From Tubulanus polymorphus (lineage: Eukaryota > Nemertea > Palaeonemertea > Tubulaniformes > Tubulanidae), in NCBI RefSeq assembly GCF_964204645.1, contig NC_134027.1:21812485-21876484 (forward strand): a stretch of DNA of 64,000 nucleotides. The letters are read 5' to 3'. The position numbers and the translations under genes were made by a program. Under the pieces are notes generated by a model. That model had not been told where the DNA came from and made no database searches. It was given only the letters and a program-made list of their open reading frames with translations. Numbering within the stretch: the stretch's first letter is position 1; each line of letters opens with the position of its first letter. Positions 1 to 10,965 of the stretch are shown one piece after another.

Positions 1-186
1 GCCTAATTCCGTATCCACCTTCTACGTGTAAATATTGAATTTGGTAACCTGCATTAATGTTAATTTCTCTCTTTCGTTATTATTCTATGTACAAATTTTA
101 TACATCATCTTTTCTATGTAAAAATTTCTCACGATCGTCTAAGATTTTATGATGAGAATAAACATTGAATTGAATTGAATTGAATT
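1..186 (+). repeat. LINE-like 3' tail with (TTGAA)n
   Basis: AT-rich sequence ends in an AATAAA-like stretch followed by about four tandem TTGAA units near 160-186. Short pentanucleotide tails of this kind are typical 3' ends of CR1-like or related non-LTR retrotransposons. No reverse transcriptase coding is visible, so this is at most the 3' UTR end of a copy that starts outside the window. Confidence 0.35.
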
Positions 187-214
187 ACAACACGGTGTAA
201 CCGATCTGCAACAT

Positions 215-757
215 CTATTACAGCTGTCCTTGTAACTCACCACAACTATAGAACATATCATGAGCTACGATTTTGCAAATGATTGCAGTAATATGCCTAT
301 ACCATGGAAATATTCTGCTATTCAACGCCCCCTGGTGACCATACACAAAAAGGTGACCTGGACATAGAACATGTGATGACCTACAATTTTGCAATTTATT
401 GTTGCTACAAAATATACATGTACCAAAATAAATGGACAAATTGTATTTTTGCACCTACAAAATGATCAGGACTGTAATAAGAATGCCAAATGCGAGATAA
501 AAAGATCGCAAATCCCCTCTGATATGCCTAAGATCTCATGACAAATTTCAAACCCACCCTGGTTTTTGGGCAGAAGATGTGTCTAGGGTAGATACATGTA
601 TAAGCCAAAGATCAAGACAATCCGATGAAGTGTATTCAAAACTTCCCAAAATAACTGGATTTCATCTACGGACAGTTGAACGGACGGAGTGGGCGACGGG
701 CGAAAAGTGAACGCAATAGCTCGCTGGGACTTAGGTCCCAAGTGGGCTAAAAATGGC
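215..757 (+). mobile_element. Short copy of a tandem-core (pearl/Helentron-derived-like) element
   Basis: It shares with 23360-24561 one core unit (CGCCCCCTGGTGACCATA at about 325) and the whole 3' module: the GAAGATGTGTCTAGGGTAGA segment, the ACTGGATT...CTACGGAC segment, a reduced ACGG/GACG stretch, and a terminal hairpin around GGGACTTAGGTCCC (about 718-747) followed by GGGCTAA. Tandem cores plus a GACG-type microsatellite plus a 3' hairpin is the plan of the bivalve 'pearl' elements, which have been linked to Helentrons. No coding capacity. Confidence 0.55.
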
Positions 758-1120
758 GGTTTATTCGTGGGGAGACTTTCATGGATCATCTTTCGATGAT
801 TTTTCGTATTGATGAAATTCGAGAAATATACTTAAAGTGTTGATAATTGAAGACTCGGCTCGGCGGTCGTCGCCCGTTTCTATACACACGAACCCCTAAA
901 TGCAACGATTCATCGGATATAACAAATACAGAATTTCGTCCAAAGTAAAATAACTTAATCAATTTCACACTTAATCAATTTCACACTGGACGTATCGGCC
1001 CCACTCCGCGCGGTTGCGCCACCGCGCGGGATTTACGCGAAGCAGCAGAACACAAACACGGCCACTCTCTCAATTTTCAATGATAGAAATCGTGTGTGCA
1101 TTTCAATTATTTCGTTTTAA
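758..1120. other. Non-coding stretch, nothing recognised
   Basis: No open frame with coding character and no RNA gene were seen. A GC-rich patch (about 995-1035, with two CCGCGCGG-like runs) stands out from the AT-rich surroundings, but I cannot assign it. Confidence 0.3.
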
Positions 1121-1440
1121 GGCCCAATATAAGTTGATGATGTGATATGGCGATGTTAATTAATGATAATTCCGCAGTGAAGCTAGTCACGAACGGTTCC
1201 GATTGATTGTACAGCTGCCAAAAACACAGTTGCGTAACTATTTGCAGTGAATTGCAGACGAAACATGAAGCCTTAACGGCCGCTTAAAAAAGAATTATAC
1301 CAATCGCAATTGTGAAATAAAAATGAGATAGAACGTAAGTTAAAATTCTGGCCATTTCTAAAATGTTATTAATTATTATTACTAATTTTTAGTCAGTGCG
1401 GAACGTTTAGTTTTCCAACAATAATGAAGGGTGATAGGTA
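1121..1440 (+). repeat. Dispersed repeat, left copy of a 20-kb-spaced inverted pair
   Basis: This stretch aligns over about 300 bases with the reverse complement of 21307-21623. Shared blocks in order are GATGTGATATGGC, CGCAGTGAAGCTAGT, a TGTACAGC block, the GTGAATTGCAGA block, and AGTCAGTGCGGAACGTTT followed by AATAATGAAGGG. The copies differ by many small indels, so they are old. The family is not recognised. Confidence 0.6.
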
Positions 1441-1526
1441 GTCATGCAATTCAAGTCATCATTTATTACACGTTACTTCCGTGTTGTTGAAAATCTCGCG
1501 AGTCCTGGACTAAACTCCAATGAACA

Positions 1527-1563
1527 ATGTGATCTGTGTGCTGGCCACAAATGCACACAGATC
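1527..1563 (+). repeat. GATCTGTGTGC hairpin repeat, copy 1
   Basis: A short imperfect palindrome whose arms read GATCTGTGTGC and GCACACAGATC around a TGGCCACAAAT loop. Similar hairpins in the opposite orientation occur at 10371-10405 and 19638-19672, on the two sides of the Ty3/Gypsy insertion. Confidence 0.5.
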
Positions 1564-3219
1564 ACACTACACTACCCATTACACACTCCAGTACGCACAG
1601 CTTTCATATATCCATCCAAATATTTAGTGGCTTTCTTCCTGGGTGTAACGAACTATCGGTTATAACGAACCTATTTTTCTGGTCCCGTGAAGTTCGTTGT
1701 AACGAGGTTCCACTGTAGTTTGTATAGCCCATCCCGCAACAGTGACCAGAACTGCATTCAGCCTGCAACGCCATTAAACATTGTAGGGTGCATTTATTAC
1801 TTCCGCCCAGATACAGTTCTTTAACAGTTCTATTTTGACACCGAAACACGTGATATGTAATTTTGATCGATTCAGGCATTAAAAAACCTGAAAAGAGAAA
1901 ATCTATTCGTCGGTGCGGTCGTACCGGATGTAATGGTTTGAGATGCGTGTCTCGGCCAAATCTGACACGATGGACAAAATGACATGTCGCATGATTTCAT
2001 TTTTTTACGTTGGTCGATACTGGCATAACTTTTGTATGATTTTTATGAAAAAGATACTGGGTATCTCAGAAAATCCATTAAACAAGCTTTAAGATTACTA
2101 ATTCATTAGCTATTATTGTGATTTTTTAGGTGGGTCGTATAAGGTTGGTAGACTAGGATGTTGAAATGCAATGATACGGCAAGCACAGCCGAGCATTATA
2201 AGCGTGTTTTTGAATAGCCATTAAAACGGAATCGAACAAAAAAACAAGAAACAAGGACCATGGTGTACGATATGACCAGCTTCTCGGCAGCACTTGACGG
2301 GTTAGATTCTATAGCGTAGTTGGTCCCAGATATCAATTATATTTCACAATTATTATTAATTTCAAAATTATCATCTTTTTCATGTATCTTCACGCATTTA
2401 TGATTTAAACATATAATACATTCTTGTTCGTTCTTGTCATAAACTGGAGACAGTGTGCGTTTTGCTTGAGTGAGCATCGACTTGATGGCGATAGTGTTGG
2501 TTACTGTTTGTACAATAATTTGACATCTGTTTCTGAGCAGTAATTTTCTTTGAGAATATGTCAGACATGTCTTAAACATGTCTAGTTTACATAAGATATA
2601 TATATGGCTTCTAGAATTAAGGGAGGGCAGTCAGAGATTTTGTTAGCTTTAGTTGAAATAATTTACGGTTTCATCAGAGTTGAAGCTTCGCTGTCTAATT
2701 TATCGAGGACCTAGAGCTGGAGGTCGCGGGTCATCAACGGAATCTGCGACACGTTTTATTCGCGCGGAAAAACGAGCTAGTTCCCAAACGACGAGTAGAA
2801 ATACGAGTTGCTACAATTCCTCACAGCTCAGAAATTTTACCGCGCAATAAATTCGTGTATGATGAATTGTTGAATCATTTTGAATATATCTCAACAGAAT
2901 TTCATCGCCCTAATTCTTGATTTTCTGAATTTAATAGCCACCAAGCGAAACGATGTCAGATATTGTGAGACCAGTAAAAGTAAACTACATTCTACGATAC
3001 GATGATAAGTATTCTATAACTCTTTGTCAATGGTAGAACGAAGTCAATTTCACCAGACACACAAAAATATGTTTAAATTTAATCTTGGACGTTTTGCAGA
3101 ATTCAATGGGAGGTACATTAACATTGGCGAATACAATAGTGTTGACTTAAGTTTGTAGAATCACAAAGTATTAAGCTATTGATGCGTATAACTCGTTGCT
3201 ATTATACGGTGTGGACTAT
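1564..3219. other. Upstream region of the GPCR gene, no gene seen
   Basis: AT-rich non-coding sequence. The short open frames here have no recognisable composition or motif. No exon could be tied to the receptor gene that starts at 3220, and no clear promoter motif stands out. Confidence 0.3.
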
Positions 3220-4263
3220 ATGGCAGTCAACGGTACGAGCGATTTTGATTGCTCTCAGAAAATAAGATGGGACTATCAGTTCAGTGTTTACATCTATATG
3301 ACAGGAATGGGTACCATCACTGTTTGTGGCATTCTGTTGAGCATAATGACTATTATCATAATACGCAGACTACGCAATAGTTGCTATCATACAATTTGTC
3401 TCTTAGCGGTTTCGGATTTTGTGTTTAGTTTATCAGCTTTCATCATGTATCCGCTGAGAACGTATTTTATCTACGGTAATCTGGGAGACTTGGTTTTTCG
3501 TTTTGATGACTGGTTGTTTGGTTGGTGGTTCATTATTGTAGCCTTCATCGGTTTTTACCCCTCTCAGTTTGTCAGAAACTGGCTCGTTGTTGTTGTGAGT
3601 TTAGAACGAATTATAGTCATAATTTTCCCGCTGAAGTATAATCATTTCTGGAGACCGCGAACTATTAATTCAGTCTGCTTCTCGCTGTTGTTCTTGGCAA
3701 TTCTGTTTTACTACGATTTCGTGATACCTCGCAAGCTACCAGGATTAACGAGATGGCCCTGTCTTAAATCAGGCCAGTACACTTATACAGTCTACTGGCC
3801 AGAGTATACAGACAGAACTCTTATTCTTTCAGGATACCGCCACATATTGGAAGATTTTTCTACCCACAACAGTCGAATATCGTTTGGAATTGTTTATCTA
3901 CCGATCACATTTCTATTAGTCGTAAACACTGTTCTTTTTACTCTTTATACTTGGACTAGAAAACGCCGTAAATCACTAATAGGTGGCTCTTCTGCTCGTG
4001 GTAAAGATGCAGGAATATTGAAGATGGTATCAGCACTTGTTTTGACTTATATCGTCTGTGAATTTCCGGGTTGTTTGGATCGAATGGATTTAGACATTTT
4101 CACTGGATCTAGCAACATGATTGTGAGGAAAGTGTCGCTGTTGATGTCAATGTTTGATTCTTGTGCTAATTTCAGTATTTATTGTTTTACAAATAGGAAA
4201 TTCCGTTCAGAGGCCGCTAAAATCGTCACAAGGATCAAATGCTGGTCACGCAAAACGTCTTAG
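3220..4263 (+). CDS. Class A (rhodopsin-like) G-protein-coupled receptor, single exon
   Basis: An uninterrupted 347-codon frame. Seven hydrophobic segments follow in order: TM1 around residues 20-45, TM2 after the HTICLLAVSDF block, TM3 ending in SLERIIVIIFPLKY, TM4 in the LLFLAILFYYDFV region, TM5 in ITFLLVVNTVLFTLYTW, TM6 in VSALVLTYIVCEFPG, and TM7 with NFSIY in place of NPxxY. The DRY motif is ERI and is followed by the FPLKY loop typical of peptide-type receptors such as FMRFamide-receptor-like proteins. The short N-terminus has an NGT glycosylation site and no signal peptide. I start at the ATG at 3220; the frame is open 24 bases further up but without ATG. A Cys in the second extracellular loop (WPCLKSG) could form the usual disulfide. 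Family level is clear; ligand is unknown. An intronless, divergent receptor fits the lineage-specific GPCR expansions of lophotrochozoans. Confidence 0.8.
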   Translation: MAVNGTSDFDCSQKIRWDYQFSVYIYMTGMGTITVCGILLSIMTIIIIRRLRNSCYHTICLLAVSDFVFSLSAFIMYPLRTYFIYGNLGDLVFRFDDWLFGWWFIIVAFIGFYPSQFVRNWLVVVVSLERIIVIIFPLKYNHFWRPRTINSVCFSLLFLAILFYYDFVIPRKLPGLTRWPCLKSGQYTYTVYWPEYTDRTLILSGYRHILEDFSTHNSRISFGIVYLPITFLLVVNTVLFTLYTWTRKRRKSLIGGSSARGKDAGILKMVSALVLTYIVCEFPGCLDRMDLDIFTGSSNMIVRKVSLLMSMFDSCANFSIYCFTNRKFRSEAAKIVTRIKCWSRKTS

Positions 4264-4515
4264 AAATACGATAATATTATAGTCGCTGAAACAAATCGTG
4301 ACATAAAATTCTATTGTACCCGATACAAAATACAAGTTAAAATTTACACATGACGTGTATGACAATTGTTTTATTGTCTGAAATTGAGACCGCCTCGCAG
4401 AATCACTCTGCGGATTGTACCGGCCTCTGCGTTGATGAACAACGCATTGTATTCAAATAAAAAGATATAAAAATTTCAAATAACCCCAGAAAATAAACCC
4501 ACAAATTATCACATT
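4264..4515 (+). other. 3' flank of the GPCR gene
   Basis: AT-rich non-coding sequence with AATAAA-type hexamers near 4458 and 4492 that could serve as polyadenylation signals for the receptor mRNA. Confidence 0.35.
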
Positions 4516-4519
4516 TACC

Positions 4520-4838
4520 AGGTTCGTTAGTTTTGGACTCAATTCCACAATTCTGGATCCAGTTCAACAGTTTCGCAGTTTTGGATCATCCAGTTCCACA
4601 GTCCTGAACCCAGTTTCACAGTTCTGGATCCAGTTCCACAGTTCAAAAGTCAGTTCCACAGTTGGACCATGTTCCATAATTTTCGATCCAGTACCACAGT
4701 TCTGGATCCTGTTCCACACATTCTGGATCCAGATCCATATGAGGTCTGGACCGAGTTCCACAGTTCTAGATGCAGATCCACGTGAGTTCCGAATCCAGTT
4801 CCACTGTTCTAAATCCAGTTCCACAGTTCTAGATCCAG
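4520..4838. repeat. Minisatellite of about 20-21-bp units
   Basis: About fifteen diverged copies of a unit close to CAGTTCCACAGTTCTGGATC. On the minus strand the array gives an 86-codon frame full of WNWIQN-like repeats, which I treat as a by-product of the unit length and not as a gene. The unit core CAGTTCCACAGTT is also the end sequence of a foldback family elsewhere in the window (46212-46323). Confidence 0.85.
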
Positions 4839-5483
4839 TACTGCTGGTGATGATGAAAAATTATGTATTTTGTTTGGTCGACGTGTGGAGTTAGTTAATT
4901 GGCTAATAGCCGATCGTATCGGAAGTTGAGGTGGTTATATTTTAGTTTTTTGCCTAGACTTTTTGTGAGTATAAGGAGATAGTGCCATAAGCAAATAGCA
5001 TACGCGTTTGTTCTTGCGAATATAATTGATGTAGATTTTTAAAAAATGAAGAGGGCCGAGAATCGAGCCTTGGGGTACGCCTATGTTAGAGAAAGGTGGA
5101 GAAGAAACAGTTTCTTTTTGAAATATGGTCAGATAGATAAGAAGAGACCCATTATAATTCTACTAGTGCTAATCCATAGTTTTTGAGTTTAGAAAGTAAA
5201 ATATTGTGATTGTAAAAAAGTAGAGAATATTGTACATCATGTTTAAATGATATATATCGTGTTTACAAATACAGCCAAGAGCATGCGCACTACGAACAAA
5301 ATGGCGGTTACTTCTTGTGTTAACGTGTGCTGAATGAAAAGATATAACAACAAATCAGAAATGTACGCATATATAAATAAATAAATTTTCAATTTTACTT
5401 GGCCGTGGATTTTGGCAGGGGTGGGTTCAGATGGCAGCACAAGGAGAACGATCTTCCGTCATAATTTTCATGTGTGCTCTTGA
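4839..5483. other. Non-coding stretch, nothing recognised
   Basis: AT-rich sequence without a convincing gene. Around 5045-5110 a short stretch has coding-like composition but is closed by stops within a few codons; it may be a transposon remnant. Confidence 0.25.
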
Positions 5484-5635
5484 GTATGGTGGCTGATTCG
5501 GGACATGTAAATTTTTTTTTTCGTCCTCCACGAAAACGCGCAAAAATATATAATCCGCAGATATAATCCGTTTTTGCGCGTTTTCGTGGAGGACGAAAAA
5601 AAAGAATTTTACATGTCCCGAATCAACCACCATAC
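5484..5635. mobile_element. Near-perfect palindromic foldback element (152 bp)
   Basis: Two arms of about 66 bases, starting GTATGGTGG and ending CCACCATAC, are almost exact reverse complements around a loop of about 20 bases (5549-5570). Immediate flanks are TTGA on both sides (5480-5483 and 5636-5639), which looks like a 4-bp target site duplication. The arms are nearly uneroded, so the insertion is recent or gene conversion keeps the arms alike. The RNA would form one long hairpin. Confidence 0.75.
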
Positions 5636-5639
5636 TTGA

Positions 5640-6815
5640 GGCAATTTTTCTTTTTAGATTTCTCTTCAATCTCGCTGAGGCGTGCCTGGCGAATCATCTA
5701 GGCCTACGGAAAGGTTACTGGCCCAGACATTTCTTTCCATTGAAAATAATTGCAGCTTGATTGTTCAACAAATTACTGGTTACGTGATGCTCCCTGCCGT
5801 ATTTAGCAGACCGCGTTTCAAACTAAACCAACCCTTTTTATCAGTTCATCACGATTAGTTTTTGAGATTTCAAAAAGAGGTTGCCGGGTTATGCTTTCCT
5901 CGTTTGTTGAATCAGTTACAAAACCGCTTATAGGTATTGGCAACTTTCTTCGGGGGCGATTTCAGGGAATTTTTGGGCTTTTAACTTCATCGTCGGCGAT
6001 ATGTGACGTGGGGCCTGGGTCGGGCCCTGCTAGGCAGGTAGTAAGGCGTTGAGATAAAATATAAGCAATAAGCAGAATGATAAGCAGAGCCCTCCGCTCT
6101 CATGATATGTGTGATCACATGTAAATTTTTCTTTCGATCCTGGAACAGCGACTAGAACGCCTCTCGTTCCAATGTACAATGATTTGGGCACCGTCAAATA
6201 AATTCATTTCTCCAAACACGTTATTTCATTTCCAATGGAGCCTATCGCAGTCATACGTTGCACCTTGATTATACATGGAGTTAGTCGATGTGGTTTTCGA
6301 TGATCGTCGATGTTACCCGAACAGAATATTCAGCCACAATACACGCTGTAATTATCACTTTCGCGCAGCACCTATGAATCAATGCAGGAAAAATATCCGA
6401 ACAAAATAGCGGTTTAAAACTGAAAAACGTTTTATTGCTAAATGATACACAATGAATATACAGTACGATGATATCACATATTTTCTGCCGGAAAAATTAG
6501 AAATGCTCATCTCTTACATCCCCTCTCGTTACCTCTCTCCCTCTCCGCACAGCTCTTACCCACATCTCTCCCCTCTCTATGTAATCGGCTTTTATTTCGT
6601 TAACTTAATTAGTAGTAAGTAAGGTTTACAACTTTTATGTTTCGTACACTCTTGCCGAAATTGGAAACATTAAACATAGGAAACATGGAATTATTTGTAG
6701 CATGCAATTCATGTCTGTATCTATTGACGACAACCTAATTCTCGCGTCCAAACTGGTTATTTCCACATCGGACCTTTGTACAGTTACTAATTAGAGATAC
6801 AAACCAGGAAAATAA
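5640..6815. other. Intergenic, no gene seen
   Basis: No ORF, RNA gene or repeat family from elsewhere in the window was recognised. There is a CT-rich run at about 6515-6580. Confidence 0.3.
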
Positions 6816-7085
6816 GATAAAATCCCACTATTTACTGATTAAAAGAATTTAAAAACCAGAATTTATTCATTCAATCTAAAATATATAAAAGACACGACGT
6901 TTCGATCTCACCCTAGAGATCATAGTCAGGTGACGATATCTTATTATCCGTTCACCACGTTTGAGTGTGGTTATCGTTCTACAAACCAGGAACTTTGGAA
7001 ATTCCTTTCGAAACCAGTCTTGCTTTGTGCTTCTAAATACATATAGGAACTCGTACAATCAAATCATAAGTCTAATGGGTCAGTT
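6816..7085 (-). repeat. Dispersed repeat with GAGATCGAAACGTCGTGTC signature (Penelope-like candidate)
   Basis: The minus strand reads CACCTGACTATGATCTC, a short loop, then GAGATCGAAACGTCGTGTC (about 6888-6935), then an AT-rich tail containing a TTAAATTCTTTTAAT block. Similar stem plus GAAAC segments recur in Penelope-like retroelements, whose terminal repeats can carry hammerhead ribozymes. Here the CUGANGA core is interrupted, so an active ribozyme is doubtful. A related AT-rich end occurs at about 60040-60085. The 60-codon minus frame is probably a fragment. Confidence 0.4.
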
Positions 7086-7399
7086 ATAAGAGGGTTATTA
7101 ATTTAAAATTGTCAAAATAGTGCGCTTTTCAGTGGTTTTATTTGTACCGTAAAACTGATAAGAAGTTCCATAATTCCGACACAGATATGATATGATAAGA
7201 GCGACACAGATATGATTGAACTCGATCGTTTTTTTAAAATATATATCACCACCTGGAAATATCACATGACACTTAAACGCCCACCAAGTTCCATAGTGTT
7301 CATTTCTGGTGTTAATCATGGCGTCTAGACATACATATCCATTCGAGTTCGCAGTGACATTTAAAGACCGCAAGGTTCTCATCTATTCAGATCAGCAGA

Positions 7400-8339
7400 A
7401 TGAGAAAAGAACGATTAAGAATTTTCTATCATCCGTTGTGCGATTTGCAATGCGATCAGATAAGTGTTAACGGCGATCTATTAGATTTGCCTGTGACGAT
7501 GTGGACTGAGGAGTTGGAGGCCGTTATTGAACGAAAACTAAAATCCATATATACTGGACAAAAAATGGCCGTGCAAATGATGCTGTTCGACGAGGTAAGA
7601 ATCTATTATTTTCATCTTCAGTTACATCATCATCCGCATGTAATAGATACCGGAGAATGAGCGCTGCGAGGCGAGAGTAAAATAAAAGCGTTTTCTATTT
7701 CAGGTGAAATTAGAATGGACAGAAGCGCCCCCTGGTATTGAGGTACCGGATAGACCCACTACATTCAATCACCATCCGAAAATTCAAGTGTTCACTGTGA
7801 AATGTAAAGACGAAGAAACAGCAAAAAGCTATAAATCAAGCCTTGAAAGGTCTCACCAATCGCTTGAGGGTCTCAATGTGATCGGTACCGGTCGAGACAG
7901 AACATACTCGTGTAAAGTGAACGCAGGAGTACCGATCACTGTACCCCCGACTGTAGTTACTACTGAACAACAACTTAATGTATTTGACTTAAAACTGAAC
8001 AAACTCATCGAGGATGTCTTCGGGAGAATTGATGAAATTGAGAGATCTTCTGATTACGTCATCGATTCATTGATGATCAGGAAAGTTGTTCAGACAAATT
8101 TCGACCCGGACCTCGTGAAGTCATTACCACCTACAGATGAGCAGGCGGATGGACAGCTACATTTGATATGCGCACAATGGGACTGCAGTGATGACGCTTA
8201 CATGCGTTACATAGATGATAATATTGTGAAGAAAAGATACATAAAGTGTGATGGTGATGAGGTACAAGGACTCGATACTGATATTTACGGATATCTGTAT
8301 ATACTCGTGTTGAAAAAGACCAAATTGTACGTTTGCTAG
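7400..8339 (+). pseudogene. Coiled-coil/propeller-like protein: N-terminal part and first module (frame lost at 8339)
   Basis: Exon 1 (7400-7594, 65 codons) is followed by a 109-base intron (gtaaga...tttcag, 7595-7703), and exon 2 resumes in phase 0 at 7704. The first 150 residues match no family I know. Then comes a coiled-coil-like segment (GRIDEIERSSDYVIDSL) and the start of a module with SLPP, DDNIVKKRYIKCDG and VQGLDTD, which looks like blades of an NHL/SMP-30-like beta-propeller. Compared with the second module (8820-9830), about 45 residues are missing where this frame meets a TAG at 8337-8339, and the reading frame changes. That indicates a deletion of about 140 bases that is not a multiple of three. 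Function is unknown. Confidence 0.6.
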
Positions 8340-9235
8340 AAAACCCCGTAAACAGTTTGATCGATAGAAATCGATTGAAGAAATATGAGCTTCCGGATGG
8401 AGATTACAATTATACCAACTGTTTCGATATCGACTTCCAGGGACGGATGTTTATATACTGTGACCGTACAGACAAATTACTATATCTAACACCTGAAGCG
8501 GAAGTCATCAGTTTTATCCCTATGAAAGACTGTGACCTAGCATTTGCTCCAGATGCGGGTTACCCGTGTGTTCTTAGTGATGAATACGTTCTGCTATCGG
8601 TTCCTAAGGATGACATGGGAACTGTGATTAGTATTAGATATAACGGTCGTGGTTTTATAGATGACCCGCGTGTGGTACTGAGCTCTACAGACAGTTCGAC
8701 TAATCAGATACATCAAGTGTGTGACAGTAACACTGTAGTTATCCGTCACCGGGATATCAGTAATAAACATGGCTCACTGAGAGTGTACAATGTAAAAACC
8801 GATTCTGCTCTTACGGCGATGAAAAAATACATCAAACAGAGATTCGATAAAGTAGAGAGATCTATTGATGATGTCATGGAGAGAATTGATAAATTAGAGA
8901 GATTTAATGATGTCATCATGGGGAGAATTGATGAAGTGGAAAGACATTCTGGTGACGTCATTGATTCACTAACGATCGGTAAACAGGTCAAGACAGAGTT
9001 CATACCCAATCTACTGACGTCATTACCGAGTAAGCAGACGGCTCGACAGTCGCGTATAATATGCGTTGAGTGGGGATTCGGTGGTATATATTACATGGAT
9101 GATAATGTTATGAAGAAATACATAGAGTGTGATAATGGTCATGTGCAAGGACTCGATACTGATAGTAATGGGTTTCTCTATGTGCTCATGAAGAAGAACG
9201 AGAAATACTACCTGAGTAAATATGAAGGAAATTAA
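8335..9235 (+). pseudogene. Coiled-coil/propeller-like protein: end of module 1 and start of module 2
   Basis: This frame picks up right after the first break with LLENPVNSLIDR and has no ATG at its start. It carries the rest of module 1 (LLYLTPEAEVISFI, CDSNTVV), then three heptad-like repeats of the form RIDxxER..DVI (about 8845-8965), then the second SLPS...YYMDDNVMKKYIECDNG...VQGLDTD segment. It ends at a TAA (9233-9235), and the next frame continues in the same phase one codon later. Two paralogous modules of about 330 residues in tandem imply an internal duplication. Non-ATG start and in-frame stop argue for a decayed gene, unless unseen introns bypass both breaks. Confidence 0.6.
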
Positions 9236-9238
9236 AAA

Positions 9239-9835
9239 GTGATGGAAGAAGTAATCACTGATATCGTGTCTGGATGCGGAACCCTACTAATCCGTGGTCG
9301 CAATATCTACGTACAGTCACTAGGAAGAGACGTTAGTGTTTTACGTTTATTAGAAAACCCCGTAGACGGTTTGATCGATAGAAAGCAAGTGGGGAAATAT
9401 CAGCTGCCGGATGGACTTTACTTTTCTATCAACTGTTTAGATATTGACTCACACGGACGACAGTTTGTTTACTGTCGCGGGACACATAGATTATTGTATT
9501 TATCATCAGAAGCGGAAATCATCAGCTTTATCAATACGAAGGATTGTGGACTAACAATTGATCCAGAGTGGGGATACCCATGCGTTATCAGAGATAAACA
9601 TGTATTACTATCGGTTATATCTAAGACTGGTAGAGGAGCTATCATGATAAGTATCAAATATAATAGTCAAGGGTTTATAGATCACCCTAGTATAGTACTG
9701 AAATCTACAGACAGTGAGATATATCAGACACATCAAGTGTGTGACAGTAACACTGTAGTTACCTGTCACTGTGATAACAGCAATAAACCGTACGCACTGA
9801 AAGTTTACAATATAAACACTGTACCCGCTCAGTGA
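9239..9835 (+). pseudogene. Coiled-coil/propeller-like protein: C-terminal part of module 2
   Basis: In frame with the preceding piece across a single TAA. It contains IVSGCGTLLIRGRNIYVQSL, LLENPVDGLIDRKQVGKYQLPDG, LLYLSSEAEIISFI and HQVCDSNTVV, each matching the equivalent part of module 1 at roughly 60-70 percent by eye, and ends at TGA 9833-9835. The region GTLLIRGRNIYVQSLGRDVS is the part deleted from module 1. The short repeated beta-strand-like segments with conserved DID...G.xxYC look like propeller blades. Role unknown; a TRIM/NHL-like intracellular scaffold is one guess. Confidence 0.6.
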
Positions 9836-10310
9836 CAGTTATGTAATCTGCTCCTACTCAATAGGTTCTGGTGCCCCTCAATGGCTTCGGAAAAATACAC
9901 ATGGTACGTGAATTATTACTTAGTGTAATGATGAGGTCCTTGTGCCACCAGCTATCCTAGACGTCGAGCACTCGGGCAAAATTTAGTTCATTTCAATGAA
10001 CTTTCATCTAACCTTTTGCCCAGAATAGAAATTAGCAAGATCACTAATCTCTTGAAAAATAAGAATCGTCTGTAAGGTTCATATATCGTAATTTTCATTA
10101 ATCATTTATAGTTTCAAAAATAATGGATCGATTTTATTCATTATCATTATTATTTTTATTACTATTATTATTATCATAATCATTATTATCATCATCATTA
10201 TAATTGAAACTGTAAAATGATCTAGAAATAGTTATTGAAGTCTGTTGCAACAATGATATGGTGATGTTATCAAAAGTTATCAACCCCCATCATCGTATCC
10301 TGGGAGAAAC
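9836..10310. repeat. Non-coding stretch with ATT/ATC-rich simple repeats
   Basis: From about 10135 to 10205 the sequence is an impure TTA/TCA trinucleotide tract flanked by AT-rich DNA. No gene is visible. Confidence 0.5.
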
Positions 10311-10370
10311 ACTATAGAATAGGATCAAAGCTGTGGGTAGTTGGGTGTTGAATTGGGTAGTGTATAGTGT

Positions 10371-10405
10371 GATCTATGTGCATTTGTGGCCAGCACACAG
10401 ATCAC
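10371..10405 (-). repeat. GATCTGTGTGC hairpin repeat, copy 2
   Basis: Same imperfect palindrome as at 1527-1563, here with the loop in the reverse orientation (ATTTGTGGCCA). It lies 230 bases left of the Ty3/Gypsy insertion; copy 3 lies about 90 bases to its right. Confidence 0.5.
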
Positions 10406-10631
10406 AACGATCAAAGTTAGTGTAGTTAATACGTCCAGGGATAGGCAACATGTGAAATGAGGTAATGGATTTTTGAAGAAGAGAAGGGAAGCAATCATTG
10501 GAAGATGTTGTTAGAAAATAACAAGTGTCCGTAGTCGATGATGGAATATCGTATGGTAGTAATGACGAGGTCAAAATACATAGCTGTAGGCGTAACTAGC
10601 GTGGTACTAGGTATTAATGGGAGAAACACAC

Positions 10632-10912
10632 TGTAGTGTTGTGTATATTACCACAATAAACTACGTTATAGCGATCCTGAAATTTGATTGAAGACAAACC
10701 AATGAATATGTAGTTGATATCTTTATTCAACGAGAGCATGAGCAGGAATGACAAGTTTTCAAGAAGTATTAAGTAAGAAATGTGATTATGCAATAATTAA
10801 TTATCATATGAAAATTAAGAATTAGAAAATATGATTATGAAATAATTATAATAACAGTTTCGTATTTCAGCAATGAAGATAACCAATAATAATAATAATG
10901 ATAATAATAATG

Positions 10913-10965
<53 letters not shown>

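Noticed and set aside
4564-4824. Minus-strand 86-codon ORF rich in W, N and Q repeats
   Set aside because: It is the translation of a 20-21-bp minisatellite; no start context, domain or splice support.
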